From assembly GCF_003664595.1 (NCBI RefSeq), contig NZ_QXPZ01000019.1, positions 78,550 to 142,549 of the forward strand: a stretch of DNA of 64,000 bases, given 5' to 3'. How positions within the stretch are numbered: position 1 is the stretch's first letter; each line of letters starts with the position of its first letter. The stretch comes from Atopobacter sp. AH10. GTDB taxonomy: Bacteria > Bacillota > Bacilli > Lactobacillales > Aerococcaceae. This document shows positions 8,638 through 17,052 of the stretch, piece after piece. The translations under genes were made by a program, and so were the position numbers. Below the pieces are notes generated by a model that had not been told where the DNA came from, made no database searches, and saw nothing but the letters and a program-made list of their open reading frames with translations.

Positions 8638-9306
8638 ATGATAGATTTGAGTCGGAAGAAGATGATCATTTTTGACTTGGATGGAACCCTTATTGATAGC
8701 GAACGCTTGTACAAAGAAGGATGGAAAAAAGGTTTTCAGGCTTTAGGATATAAAGAGTCGGAAGAATTTTTTGAGGCTATGTCGGGTAACTCGGTGGAGC
8801 AAAATAACAAAATTGTCTTGCAATGTGTGGGGGATGCTGATCTAGTTCAGAAGATTCGCCAGGTTCGGGAGGACTATTTTAACCAAATAGCCGATCATGG
8901 TGGAGTAGCTCTCATGCCAGGTGTGTTAGAAAGCTTAGATAGCCTACATCAGAGAGGGATAATTTTGGCTTTAGCGACCCTATCGTCTAAAAAAAGGGCA
9001 GATCGAATTTTTGCGCAAAGGGATATTCGTCATTACTTTAGCTATATGGAGTATCAAGACACGATTCATCAGCAAAAACCAGATCCAGAAGTTTATTTGA
9101 AGGTGATTGATCGCTCTGGATTCAAAAAGGAAGAAGTATTAATTGTAGAGGATTCCCAAAATGGCTATCAAGCAGCAATGAATGCTAAAGTGGACACTCT
9201 CCTGGTATCTGACCATGTGATTCGTGATCAAGGCAAGGAACATGTTCAAGTGATGTCTTTTCCAGACTTTGAGACAGCTGCAAGAGAAGTTTTTACAAGA
9301 GCCTAA
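8638..9306 (+). CDS. HAD-superfamily hydrolase (beta-phosphoglucomutase-like)
   Basis: A 222-residue subclass I HAD protein. It has the nucleophile motif DLDGTLIDSE (motif I), motif II in LALATLSSKKRA, the motif III lysine in QQKPDPEVY, and motif IV VEDSQNGYQAA. A helical cap (about residues 20-85) makes it a PGM-like phosphatase or phosphomutase. Family members dephosphorylate or isomerise sugar phosphates; the substrate cannot be told. AGGAGG precedes the ATG. It sits beside the RpiR regulator of the sugar-acid operon and could belong to that system, but a bidirectional terminator separates them. A related HAD enzyme at 18423-19067 flanks the other side of that operon. Confidence 0.85.
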   Translation: MIDLSRKKMIIFDLDGTLIDSERLYKEGWKKGFQALGYKESEEFFEAMSGNSVEQNNKIVLQCVGDADLVQKIRQVREDYFNQIADHGGVALMPGVLESLDSLHQRGIILALATLSSKKRADRIFAQRDIRHYFSYMEYQDTIHQQKPDPEVYLKVIDRSGFKKEEVLIVEDSQNGYQAAMNAKVDTLLVSDHVIRDQGKEHVQVMSFPDFETAAREVFTRA

Positions 9307-9324
9307 TAAAAAGAATGATGGAAT

Positions 9325-9369
9325 AAAAAAGACGAGCTTTTCCAAGAAAAAGAAAAGTTCGTCTTTTTT
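9325..9369. terminator. Bidirectional terminator between HAD and RpiR genes
   Basis: AAAAAAGACGAGCTTTTC pairs with GAAAAGTTCGTCTTTTTT (one mismatch) around a short loop; it serves both convergent genes. Confidence 0.85.
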
Positions 9370-9395
9370 GTTGTGCCTAGCGCTATAATAGAGGG

Positions 9396-10280
9396 TTAAT
9401 CTTTAGGCGTTTGCAGTATTTTTCGGCTGGATAGTGTTTTTCGTAACTGCTTAAGGGATTGGTAGTTGTTATCGTAGTCTAAGTACATGAGGTTGACATA
9501 GAGGATATCCATGATGGTGATGTAACTGATTCGAGACATCATCGCTTCTGTTCGGAAGATAGCTTCTTCCGTCACTACCAGGATCACCTCATCTGCATAT
9601 TTACATAGAGGAGATGCCGCATTACCTGTGAGGACGATAATTTTGGCGGGAGTTTCTCGAATAGCTTTGGCTACGTGCAAAATTTCGCTGGAGAGACCAG
9701 AATGGGAAAAAAGAAAAATACAATCGTCTTTTGTGTATTTATGGGCGACGGATAGTTGGAGATGGGTATCGCTAATATAATTGCACCAATATTTTGACCG
9801 TAAAAAAGTATGGTAGCTATCGTAGGCTGTGATAGATGACCCACCAACACCAAAAAAATGGAAAGCTTTAGAATGCGAAATGCTTTCTAGTATATGAGTT
9901 AATTTTTCTTCATCTAAATATTCTAGAGAGTTGGATAGGGAATATAAGTTTGCATTTAATACCTTTTGGGCAATGATATGAGGAGAATCTTCTTTTTCAA
10001 TGGTTTGAAAATTGGGGAAAAAATTGGCATAAGGATTAGTAGAAGTATTTTGATTGGTGGCGATGGAGACACGAAAATCTTGATAGCCATTGTAACCTAT
10101 TTTTCGAACAAACTTGTAAAGGGAGGAATTTGAAACGCCAATTTCGTTGGCTAAGTCATCAAGTGTACAAGTGGCTAGATTACGAGTGGTTTGAATGAGA
10201 TAGTCCGCAATTTTATTTTCTAACTCTGTAAAACTGCTTTGGAAAGGACGAATAACTTTTTTTAAGTAATGGTTGTTCAT
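9396..10280 (-). CDS. MurR/RpiR-family transcriptional regulator of the sugar-acid operon
   Basis: A 294-residue regulator. It has an N-terminal RpiR-type helix-turn-helix (about residues 1-75, including DLANEIGVSNSSLYKFVRKIGYNGYQDF) and a C-terminal SIS phosphosugar-binding domain (FFGVGGSSITAYD, LFSHSGLSSEILHVAK, IIVLTGNAASPLCK). The family senses sugar phosphates. It is transcribed away from the sugar-acid operon starting at 10581, so it is the obvious candidate regulator; the 13-bp inverted repeat at 10460-10499 is a plausible operator. The ATG at 10280 is chosen because AAGGAGG lies 7 bases upstream; a TTG at 10286 is too close. Confidence 0.88.
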   Translation of the reverse strand: MNNHYLKKVIRPFQSSFTELENKIADYLIQTTRNLATCTLDDLANEIGVSNSSLYKFVRKIGYNGYQDFRVSIATNQNTSTNPYANFFPNFQTIEKEDSPHIIAQKVLNANLYSLSNSLEYLDEEKLTHILESISHSKAFHFFGVGGSSITAYDSYHTFLRSKYWCNYISDTHLQLSVAHKYTKDDCIFLFSHSGLSSEILHVAKAIRETPAKIIVLTGNAASPLCKYADEVILVVTEEAIFRTEAMMSRISYITIMDILYVNLMYLDYDNNYQSLKQLRKTLSSRKILQTPKD

Positions 10281-10393
10281 GGACAAGCCTCCTTCTTGTT
10301 TGATAGGAAAGTGATGAGTAGGCGAAAGTGTAGAGGAAGTAGTTAAAATAATTTCTTCTTGGTCGAATATTAGCTTAATTCCCCGTCAATTAT

Positions 10394-10429
10394 AGCACGC
10401 TCGCTTTGAGAAGTAGCGGGCTTTTTTTG
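10394..10429 (+). terminator. Terminator-like hairpin in the divergent regulator/operon region
   Basis: AGC-CGCT pairs with AGCG-GCT (one mismatch) and is followed by TTTTTTT on the plus strand. It lies upstream of the apparent operon promoter, so it would stop plus-strand transcripts entering the region rather than end a gene. Confidence 0.5.
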
Positions 10430-10459
10430 TTTGACCATACTTATTTTAGCATAAATAAA

Positions 10460-10499
10460 AAACTTTTTTTATCGAAAGTGTTTACAATAAAAAAAGTTT
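10460..10499. promoter_or_regulatory. Perfect 13-bp inverted repeat with embedded cre-like/-35 sequence
   Basis: AAACTTTTTTTAT (10460-10472) and its exact complement ATAAAAAAAGTTT (10487-10499) flank 14 bases, CGAAAGTGTTTACA, which resemble a cre site and end in a -35-like TTTACA (10481-10486). The expected -10 position (10504-10509, TAGTTT) is weak, as suits a regulated promoter. No T-run follows, so this is not a terminator. An operator for the divergent RpiR regulator is inferred. Confidence 0.5.
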
Positions 10500-10580
10500 A
10501 TGGTAGTTTAATGGTGTAAAACAAATAAAATGTGAAAAAATGATTTTATTACAGTTAGAAAAGAAAAGGAGTTGTCAAAA

Positions 10581-11696
10581 ATGATTCAAGGTTTGAAAGT
10601 CAAATTAGGACCTCAGCTGTACCAATATTGTACAGATGCCATTGATTTTGTTCCTAATGTCTTGGTTGAATACAAAAGTGAAAACGTTTTGATTGTTCAT
10701 GGCGAAAAGTCTTGGGAAAAAGCCAAGCCTTACCTCAAATTTTTAAATGAAAAAGATTTTTCCTTCTCCTTTTACCAATATTTAGGGGAATGTAGTTATG
10801 CAGATACTGAAAATATTCGACAAAAAGTGCTAGAAAATGACATTGATTTTATCATCGGTGTTGGCGGAGGGAAGTTAGCTGACTTGGTAGGCTATGCGGC
10901 TCATTTAGCCAATAAACCATTTGGCTTGATCCCAACTTTAGCCAGTAATTGTGCGCCATGGACGCCTTTATCTGTCATGTATAAAGAAAATGGAGAGTCT
11001 GAAGGGAAAAGTGAACACTTTTTAAGACAAGCGGCCTTTTTGATTACCGATCCTGCTTTGGTAATGGATGCTCCAGTTCGCTATTTTATAGCAGGTATTG
11101 TAGACACTTTAGCCAAATGGTATGAGTCAGATGCGATTTTATCACAAGAAAATTTACAAGATGAAACGCCATTAATGTTAGCTCGTTATGTAACCGTCTT
11201 CACTAAAGAGAAAATTATGGAGCAAACTTTTAAAGCTATCGATGATATGAAGCATCAACGCATGAGTAAGGAATTTTACAATATGTCGGAGATTGTTTTT
11301 GCGATAGCAGGTTTAATTGGGGGACTAGGGGATAAATATGCGAGAAATGCAGCAGCCCATGCCCTTCACGATGGGTTAGGTAAGTATTGCCCAGAAATAC
11401 ATGAGTATTTGCATGGTGAAATTGTTGGTTATGGAATGCTATACCAAATGGCCTTGGAAGATCGGTATGACCAAGTGGATCAATTGGCTCATTTTTACCG
11501 GCAAATTCATTCACCAATTAGTTTGAAAGAAATGGGGGTGGAAATGAGCGAAGAACAAATAGAAAAAGTGGTTCAATTTATGGATAGTAAGGAAAAAGTA
11601 CATTTGATTCCTGTAGACACGACGCCTGTTGCTTTAAAATCTGCATTAATTCGTTTAGAAACTTATATGAACAAGCATTATCTTGAGGAGGATTAA
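10581..11696 (+). CDS. Iron-containing (GldA-like) alcohol dehydrogenase family protein
   Basis: A 371-residue protein of the glycerol-dehydrogenase/Fe-ADH fold. The NAD-binding part has DFIIGVGGGKLADLVGYAA, and metal-site-like histidines occur in AAAHALHDGLGKY and YLHGEIVGYGM. First gene of the operon, it could oxidise or reduce a sugar acid (for example a keto-uronate/aldonate pair), but homologues act on many polyols. The ATG at 10581 is chosen; GGAG at 10568-10571 is well spaced, while the TTG at 10572 abuts it. The PTS IIC gene follows at once. Activity on a phosphorylated sugar acid is inference from the operon. Confidence 0.8.
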   Translation: MIQGLKVKLGPQLYQYCTDAIDFVPNVLVEYKSENVLIVHGEKSWEKAKPYLKFLNEKDFSFSFYQYLGECSYADTENIRQKVLENDIDFIIGVGGGKLADLVGYAAHLANKPFGLIPTLASNCAPWTPLSVMYKENGESEGKSEHFLRQAAFLITDPALVMDAPVRYFIAGIVDTLAKWYESDAILSQENLQDETPLMLARYVTVFTKEKIMEQTFKAIDDMKHQRMSKEFYNMSEIVFAIAGLIGGLGDKYARNAAAHALHDGLGKYCPEIHEYLHGEIVGYGMLYQMALEDRYDQVDQLAHFYRQIHSPISLKEMGVEMSEEQIEKVVQFMDSKEKVHLIPVDTTPVALKSALIRLETYMNKHYLEED

Positions 11697-11697
11697 T

Positions 11698-12555
11698 ATG
11701 TCCACATTAACGGTTACGCAAAGTTTGCTTATCGCTCTTTGGGTTGCTTCAGTAATGTCTCGTTGGCTTGGTGGTGGGGCTACTTTAACTCTGCGCTTTT
11801 CTCCACTCATGACTGGTCTTTTCGTTGGGATTGTGATGGGTCGTGTGGGTGAAGCTATGGTGATTACCGCTGCCTTGCAGTTGATCTACATGGGGGTTTT
11901 CTCACCAGGTGGACAAATGCCATCAGAACCAGCTGTTGCGGCTGCAGTAGCGGTGCCAGTTGCTCTTTTAGGTGGCTTATCAGCTAAAGCGGCCATAGCA
12001 GTGGCCGTACCAGTTGGTTTGTTGGGGAGCTATCTTTACCAATTCCGCTTTTTCCTCAATACCTTTATCGGGAAAGCAACGGATAAGGCTGTAGAGGATA
12101 TGGATGAGAAAAAAATTGTTCGCTCAATCATTTGGTATCCTACCATCGTTTCTTTCGCTTTGTTTGTTCCATTAATCTTTGCTGCTCTTTATTGGGGAGC
12201 GCCAGTGATTGCCAGTGTTATTGCTAAGTTACAAGGTACAGTGATTATTCATATATTAGAAGTGACTGGTGGTGGCCTTGCTGCTATAGGTATTGCGACA
12301 ACGATCTATGTTATCGGACGGCGTGAATTAATGCCATTCTTCTTCCTAGCTTATTTTGCTAGTGTCGCTTTTGCATCATTGAAAATTACCATGGTTACCT
12401 ATGCTATTTTCGGGATCTTAATCGCTCTTATCTTTGTCAATGCTAAAGGAAGCGGTAAGGCCAAAGTAGCTGCAACAGCAAGTTCAGATGATAAAGCTGT
12501 TAGCTCAGGGGAAGCAACTTTTGATGATGGCCTTGATTTTGACGATGGATTCTAA
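11698..12555 (+). CDS. PTS mannose/fructose/sorbose-family IIC component
   Basis: A 286-residue membrane protein. It starts MSTLTVTQSLLIALWVA; about seven hydrophobic segments follow, with LQLIYMGVFSPGGQMPSEPA, the substrate-channel region typical of EIIC of the mannose class. The acidic C-terminal tail (DDGLDFDDGF) is short. The ATG at 11698 follows GAGGAGGATTA; an earlier TTG lies inside the previous gene. The IID, IIB and IIA genes are downstream, so the permease is complete. The substrate is inferred from the operon as a sugar acid; the mannose class also includes gluconate and other uptake systems. Confidence 0.9.
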   Translation: MSTLTVTQSLLIALWVASVMSRWLGGGATLTLRFSPLMTGLFVGIVMGRVGEAMVITAALQLIYMGVFSPGGQMPSEPAVAAAVAVPVALLGGLSAKAAIAVAVPVGLLGSYLYQFRFFLNTFIGKATDKAVEDMDEKKIVRSIIWYPTIVSFALFVPLIFAALYWGAPVIASVIAKLQGTVIIHILEVTGGGLAAIGIATTIYVIGRRELMPFFFLAYFASVAFASLKITMVTYAIFGILIALIFVNAKGSGKAKVAATASSDDKAVSSGEATFDDGLDFDDGF

Positions 12556-12575
12556 AAAGGAATAGGAGGATTAAC

Positions 12576-13418
12576 ATGACGACCAAATTAGCACCTGAAA
12601 AAATTACCGAAAAAGATGTAACTAAAGCCTATTTAAGATGGCACTTCGCTAATGAAATTCCTCATTCCTTCGAACGTTATATCGCAGCATCATTACTTTA
12701 TGCGATGATGCCAATTCTTCGCAAGCTCTACAAAGATAAAGATCGCCTACAAGCAGCCTATCGCCGTCAACTACTCTTTTTTAATACGCAGTTGACTTGG
12801 GGCGGTGGGGTTATTACAGGTTTGATGTCTTCTATGGAAGAAGCTAGAGCTAACGAAGAATATGAAAATAAAGAAATTTCTATGACAGATGATTTGCTTT
12901 ATAACACTAAAGCTGGGTTAATGGGAGCTTTAGCAGGTATTGGGGACGCTATCGACTCAGGGACTGTGCAATATATTTTTATTGCGATTGCTATTCCTTG
13001 GGCACAAAAGGGGAGTGCTTTAGGTGCTTTGTTCCCATTTGTTACTTTTGCCCTCTACCAATTTATGATTGGTCTCTTCTTCGCTCGTAAATCCTTTGCT
13101 TTAGGTCGTAATGCGAACGAGTTGATGCAAGGGGTTGGGGTTCAAACGATGATTGAAACCTTGTCTATCTTAGGGTTATTCATGATGGGGATTCTAGCTG
13201 GTAACTATGTCAGTGTCAAGTCAGGCTTAACCTTTACGCTGTCTGGTCGAGAATTTGTCCTACAAGATATTTTAAATAAGGTCATGCCAGGTATCTTACC
13301 ACTAGCAACTGTTATGGGGGTCTACTTCTACTACGATAAGAAGGGTCTAAAAGTTACACAGGCTTTGATTTACCTTACCCTCATCCTTGTCGTATTAGCA
13401 GCAGTTGGTATCTTATAA
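12576..13418 (+). CDS. PTS mannose/fructose/sorbose-family IID component
   Basis: A 280-residue EIID protein. Signature regions are the N-terminal RWHFANEIPHSFERY, TQLTWGGGVITGLMSSMEE, and AGIGDAIDSGTVQYIFIAIA, followed by membrane segments in the C-terminal half. With IIC it forms the membrane translocator; IID is found only in mannose-class PTS. AGGAGG precedes the ATG, and 20 bases separate it from IIC. Cotranscribed with its neighbours. Confidence 0.93.
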   Translation: MTTKLAPEKITEKDVTKAYLRWHFANEIPHSFERYIAASLLYAMMPILRKLYKDKDRLQAAYRRQLLFFNTQLTWGGGVITGLMSSMEEARANEEYENKEISMTDDLLYNTKAGLMGALAGIGDAIDSGTVQYIFIAIAIPWAQKGSALGALFPFVTFALYQFMIGLFFARKSFALGRNANELMQGVGVQTMIETLSILGLFMMGILAGNYVSVKSGLTFTLSGREFVLQDILNKVMPGILPLATVMGVYFYYDKKGLKVTQALIYLTLILVVLAAVGIL

Positions 13419-13440
13419 ATCACGAAAGGAAGATCTATTC

Positions 13441-13953
13441 ATGGGAGAAGTTAATTTAGCTCGAGTGGATGAACGCTTAATTCATGGACAGGTGATGATG
13501 ACCTTATCACAAAAAAGTGGTGTGAATTCTATTTTTGTTGTGGACGATGTGGTCGCTAAAGATAAATTCATGCGTGAATTGTATATGAACGCGGGTAGCC
13601 GGACAGGGCAAAAAACGGTTGTCACAACTGTAGAACGGATGAAACACTATTGGAATGAATACCAATTAAAAGATTATAGTTGTATTTTACTGACCAAGAC
13701 TATCGGCACCATGTATGACTTAGTGAAAAGTGGTTTGCCGTTAAAGGAATTAAATATTGGCGGGATTGCGCAGAAAAATAGTGAAACAGATAAACAAGTT
13801 TCCAGATCTGTGTATATGAATCAACAAGATGCCCAAATGTTGAAAGAGTTATATCAGGAGTATCAGGTGAAGGATATCTATTTCCAATCCACTCCAGCAG
13901 CAGAAAAGACGTCCTTAAAAGACGGACTGAAACTGTTTGATTTGAGCTTGTAG
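13441..13953 (+). CDS. PTS mannose/fructose/sorbose-family IIB component
   Basis: A 170-residue cytoplasmic EIIB. LARVDERLIHGQVMM carries the phosphorylatable His (about residue 15); FVVDDVVAKDKFMRELYMNA follows, as in family members. It passes phosphate from IIA to the incoming sugar. The ATG at 13441 with AAAGGAAG upstream is chosen; an earlier start at 13405 would overlap the IID gene and add non-family residues. Confidence 0.92.
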   Translation: MGEVNLARVDERLIHGQVMMTLSQKSGVNSIFVVDDVVAKDKFMRELYMNAGSRTGQKTVVTTVERMKHYWNEYQLKDYSCILLTKTIGTMYDLVKSGLPLKELNIGGIAQKNSETDKQVSRSVYMNQQDAQMLKELYQEYQVKDIYFQSTPAAEKTSLKDGLKLFDLSL

Positions 13954-13955
13954 AG

Positions 13956-14831
13956 ATGAAGGAAGTGAATAAGCCACAAACCGTATGGAAGGACTGGTTG
14001 GTGAGATATCATGGCCTTTTATCGATCAGATATAGCAAAAAGCAAATGGAGCGAGCGATTCATAGCTTGGTCAAAGATATCTCTCAATATCGTCAGGATG
14101 TGCGTGTCAAGGCGTTTTCAAGGGGATCTACTGATTTAGGTCAATTTATTTTAGTCGGGAAAGTTGATCAGGCAGATCGTATTATTTGCAGTTATTATGA
14201 CACGCCTATGCGCCATTTCGGGTCTTATGTCTTCTTTGATCATCAAGGTCAGCAAAAAAAGACTTTGGCTCTTACTTGTCTAAGCAGTGCTCTTGTCTTT
14301 TTATTAGGTATGCCACTAATTTTAGCTTACAGGCATTTGTTAAGTCATGGAACACAGGCTTATTGGACGAATCTCCTACTTATTTTGATGGCTTTCCTTT
14401 ACTTTTTCACTTTGGGTAAAGTAGCCAAAGGGTTGCCAAGAAAAAAGAATGGGGTACGGAATACTTCTTCTCTTTTGGCCATGTTAAGGCTTATTGCGAC
14501 TGACCAGTCTAGGGATAAGGCCTACATATTTTTCCCAAACGGGTCTTATGGAGACTATTCATTAAAAGTCATCGAAGGATTGATTAAGGAGAAAGCTGAG
14601 TTAATTTGCTTAGATAGTATTGGATCAGGTCAGAATCTGTATTTCTTTTCAAAAAAATCTTACCCGAGAGGAAAGAATATTGAAGTCGTTCCAACAAAAG
14701 AGCGTATATCTTATCTGATCAGCGCACGATCAACAGAGGGAAAGTTCTATTTAAGGCCTGAAGATTTAAATGATGTGATGGTAAATGAAGAAAGAATTCA
14801 TACAGTTTGTGATTTTCTAAGGAGGAAGTGA
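13956..14831 (+). CDS. Unrecognised membrane protein with degenerate M28-peptidase-like features, inside PTS operon
   Basis: A 291-residue protein between the IIB and IIA genes. Two hydrophobic segments (about residues 106-150: TLALTCLSSALVFLLGMPLI and the LLLILMAFLYFFTL region) split a soluble domain. Weak echoes of zinc peptidase family M28 are present: IICSYYDTPM where M28 has HxD, GVRNTSSLLAML where M28 has a conserved Asp, and ICLDSIGSG. The expected metal ligands are not conserved, so catalysis is unlikely. It starts 2 bases after IIB and ends 1 base before IIA, so it is tightly coupled. A PTS accessory or regulatory role is inference; the function is unknown. Confidence 0.6.
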   Translation: MKEVNKPQTVWKDWLVRYHGLLSIRYSKKQMERAIHSLVKDISQYRQDVRVKAFSRGSTDLGQFILVGKVDQADRIICSYYDTPMRHFGSYVFFDHQGQQKKTLALTCLSSALVFLLGMPLILAYRHLLSHGTQAYWTNLLLILMAFLYFFTLGKVAKGLPRKKNGVRNTSSLLAMLRLIATDQSRDKAYIFFPNGSYGDYSLKVIEGLIKEKAELICLDSIGSGQNLYFFSKKSYPRGKNIEVVPTKERISYLISARSTEGKFYLRPEDLNDVMVNEERIHTVCDFLRRK

Positions 14832-14832
14832 C

Positions 14833-15276
14833 ATGTTTCATATTGTGATTGCTAGCCATGGTAGTTTGAGCCAAGGACTCAAGGATGCAGCAGATGTGAT
14901 TATTGGCAATGTTGACCATATCAGTACGATTAGCTTAAACAAGGGTGAAAGTATTGAAGCATTTGGAAGTCAGCTCAAAAGTCTAATTGAAGAAAAGAAT
15001 AGTGAAGATGGGGTCTTGGTCTTCACTGATTTGCTGAGTGCCAGCCCTTATAATCAAAGTGTGATGGCTATTTATGAGATGGAACAAGTTGATAAAGTTC
15101 ATATCCTAACTGGAGTGAATATGCCAATGCTCTTAGAAGCTGTTAACCATCAATTACTAGCGACTTCCTTAGAAGAGGCTATTCCTTTGATTCAAGAACA
15201 AGGAGCAGCAAATATCAGTCATTGGCATATTTCAATGTACAAAGCTGAAGAAGATGACTTTGTTGACGATTTTTAA
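14833..15276 (+). CDS. PTS mannose-family IIA component
   Basis: A 147-residue EIIA of the mannose class. The phosphorylation His lies in FHIVIASHGSLSQGLKDA (about residue 9), and VLVFTDLLSASPYNQSV is the second conserved element. It accepts phosphate from HPr. It stands alone rather than fused to IIB. It completes the permease encoded at 11698-13953, with one unknown gene inserted. AGGAGGAAG precedes the ATG. Confidence 0.92.
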   Translation: MFHIVIASHGSLSQGLKDAADVIIGNVDHISTISLNKGESIEAFGSQLKSLIEEKNSEDGVLVFTDLLSASPYNQSVMAIYEMEQVDKVHILTGVNMPMLLEAVNHQLLATSLEEAIPLIQEQGAANISHWHISMYKAEEDDFVDDF

Positions 15277-15321
15277 AAGAGATGAGTTTGTCGACTATTT
15301 TAAAAAGAAGGGAGAACTGCT

Positions 15322-16383
15322 ATGAAATGGTCCTTTAGATGGTACGGAAAAGATGATCCGATACCTATCGAATATGTTAACCAAATTCCTCAAATGGATG
15401 GAGTTGTTGGGACTCTTTTGAATAAGTTGCCAGGGGATGTTTGGGAAATAGATGAAATAAATGAATTGAAAGCTCAAGTGAATAAAGTAGGCCTTAAGTT
15501 ACATGGAATTGAATCCGTTTCTATTCACGAATCTATTAAAGCAGGCCTGCCGGATCGTGACCAATACATTGAAAACTATCGCCAAACGATCCGAAATTTG
15601 GGCGCATGTGGGGTCAAAGTCATTTGTTATAGCTTTAAACCAATCTTTGGCTGGTTAAAAACATCATTGAATTATGAATTCCCAGATGGGTCAATTGGTT
15701 TAGTTTATGATCAAGCTGTTATCGATCAAATGAAACCTTGTGAAGTTTTTAATCATGTTAAAAAGCAAACAGGAGGATTTAATTTGTCGGGCTGGGAAGA
15801 AGAGCGACTGAAAAAATTTGATCGCTTAACAGCTCTTTATGACGGGATGACTGAAGACCAGTTATTTGAAAACTATCGTTACTTTATTGAGCATATTATA
15901 GATGCTTTGGAAGAATCGGACGTTTATATGGCCATTCATCCGGACGATCCACCTTGGGAAGTATTTGAATACCCACGAATTACGAAGAATTTGTCCGATC
16001 TAAAACGCATTCTATCGATTAGCGATTCGAAACATCATGGATTGACGATTTGTACAGGATCTTTAGGAGCCAATCCGGATAATGACGTGGTAGAAATCAT
16101 TAATGAAGTGGCAGATCGAATTAATTTTGTCCACTTCCGTAATGTGGGCTTTATGGGGCCTAAGAAATTTGCTGAAACGGCTCACTACACTCCGGAAGGT
16201 TCTCTAGATATGTATGAGATTATGAAAGCCTTGGTTGATAATGGCTATGATGGAATAATTCGCCCTGACCATGGAAGAGCTATTTGGGGAGAAGTCGCTC
16301 GACCAGGATATGGGCTGTATGACCGTGCCTTGGGGATTTCTTATATGCAAGGCTTGTATGAAGCGCTCAGTAAAAAGCATTAG
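15322..16383 (+). CDS. uxuA: Mannonate dehydratase (UxuA family)
   Basis: A 353-residue TIM-barrel protein. Family marks are MKWSFRWYGKDDPI at the N-terminus, GLKLHGIESVSIHESIK, MAIHPDDPPW, the metal-site GLTICTGSLGA and VHFRNVG, and RPDHGR near the end. UxuA converts D-mannonate to 2-keto-3-deoxygluconate with Mn/Fe. Sited after a PTS and just before KDPG aldolase, with no KDG kinase in the operon, it may act on a 6-phosphorylated aldonate instead; that is inference. AAGGGAG precedes the ATG. The length is typical. Confidence 0.9.
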   Translation: MKWSFRWYGKDDPIPIEYVNQIPQMDGVVGTLLNKLPGDVWEIDEINELKAQVNKVGLKLHGIESVSIHESIKAGLPDRDQYIENYRQTIRNLGACGVKVICYSFKPIFGWLKTSLNYEFPDGSIGLVYDQAVIDQMKPCEVFNHVKKQTGGFNLSGWEEERLKKFDRLTALYDGMTEDQLFENYRYFIEHIIDALEESDVYMAIHPDDPPWEVFEYPRITKNLSDLKRILSISDSKHHGLTICTGSLGANPDNDVVEIINEVADRINFVHFRNVGFMGPKKFAETAHYTPEGSLDMYEIMKALVDNGYDGIIRPDHGRAIWGEVARPGYGLYDRALGISYMQGLYEALSKKH

Positions 16384-16406
16384 GCACTAGAATAAGGAGA
16401 TCCATA

Positions 16407-17039
16407 ATGGATGTATTAGAACAACTTAAAGCAGTTAAATTAATGCCTCTTTATACGGCGACAGATTTAACGATTTTAGATCAAGTGGCAGAAGTATTGA
16501 TCACTCATCATGTTCCCTTTATTGAAGTGACCTTTCGAAGTGATTTAGCTGGACAAGCTATCAAGAAACTGTCTGAATACCCTGAATTAGTCGTCGGAGC
16601 AGGGACGGTAACGACTATAGATCAAGCTGAAGAGGCCGTTAGAAATGGGGCTAAATTTATTGTTACCCCAGCTATATCTCGGCCAGTAGTGGAATATTGT
16701 TTAAAAGAAAATGTTCCGATTATACCAGGGACTGCCACTCCTAGAGATATCCAAATAGCCTTGGAATATGGCTTAGATACCGTTAAATTTTTCCCAGCCA
16801 ATATTTATGGAGGGATAAAAGCTTTGAAAGCTTTATCAGGGCCTTTCCCACAGGTAAAATTTTTACCAACTGGTGGGGTGAATGAAGAAAATCTCAAAGA
16901 ATATCTTGACTTAGATGCTGTTGTGGCGGTTGGTGGCTCCTTCATTCTTTCAGAAAAGGCAGTCTTAAAGGATAATGGGCAAACAGCAAAAGCGCATTTA
17001 GGGGAGATTGTTCAAGCTATTTCATCAATTACTAGATAA
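16407..17039 (+). CDS. eda: KDPG/KHG aldolase
   Basis: A 210-residue class I aldolase. The Schiff-base Lys lies in DTVKFFPANIYGG, the general-base Glu in IEVTFRSDLA, and the phosphate/substrate loop in LPTGGVNEEN. It cleaves 2-keto-3-deoxy-6-phosphogluconate (or 4-hydroxy-2-oxoglutarate) to pyruvate and glyceraldehyde-3-phosphate. It completes the sugar-acid path after the dehydratase. The start is the ATG after AAGGAG. Confidence 0.92.
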   Translation: MDVLEQLKAVKLMPLYTATDLTILDQVAEVLITHHVPFIEVTFRSDLAGQAIKKLSEYPELVVGAGTVTTIDQAEEAVRNGAKFIVTPAISRPVVEYCLKENVPIIPGTATPRDIQIALEYGLDTVKFFPANIYGGIKALKALSGPFPQVKFLPTGGVNEENLKEYLDLDAVVAVGGSFILSEKAVLKDNGQTAKAHLGEIVQAISSITR

Positions 17040-17052
17040 AGGAGCAATGAAA

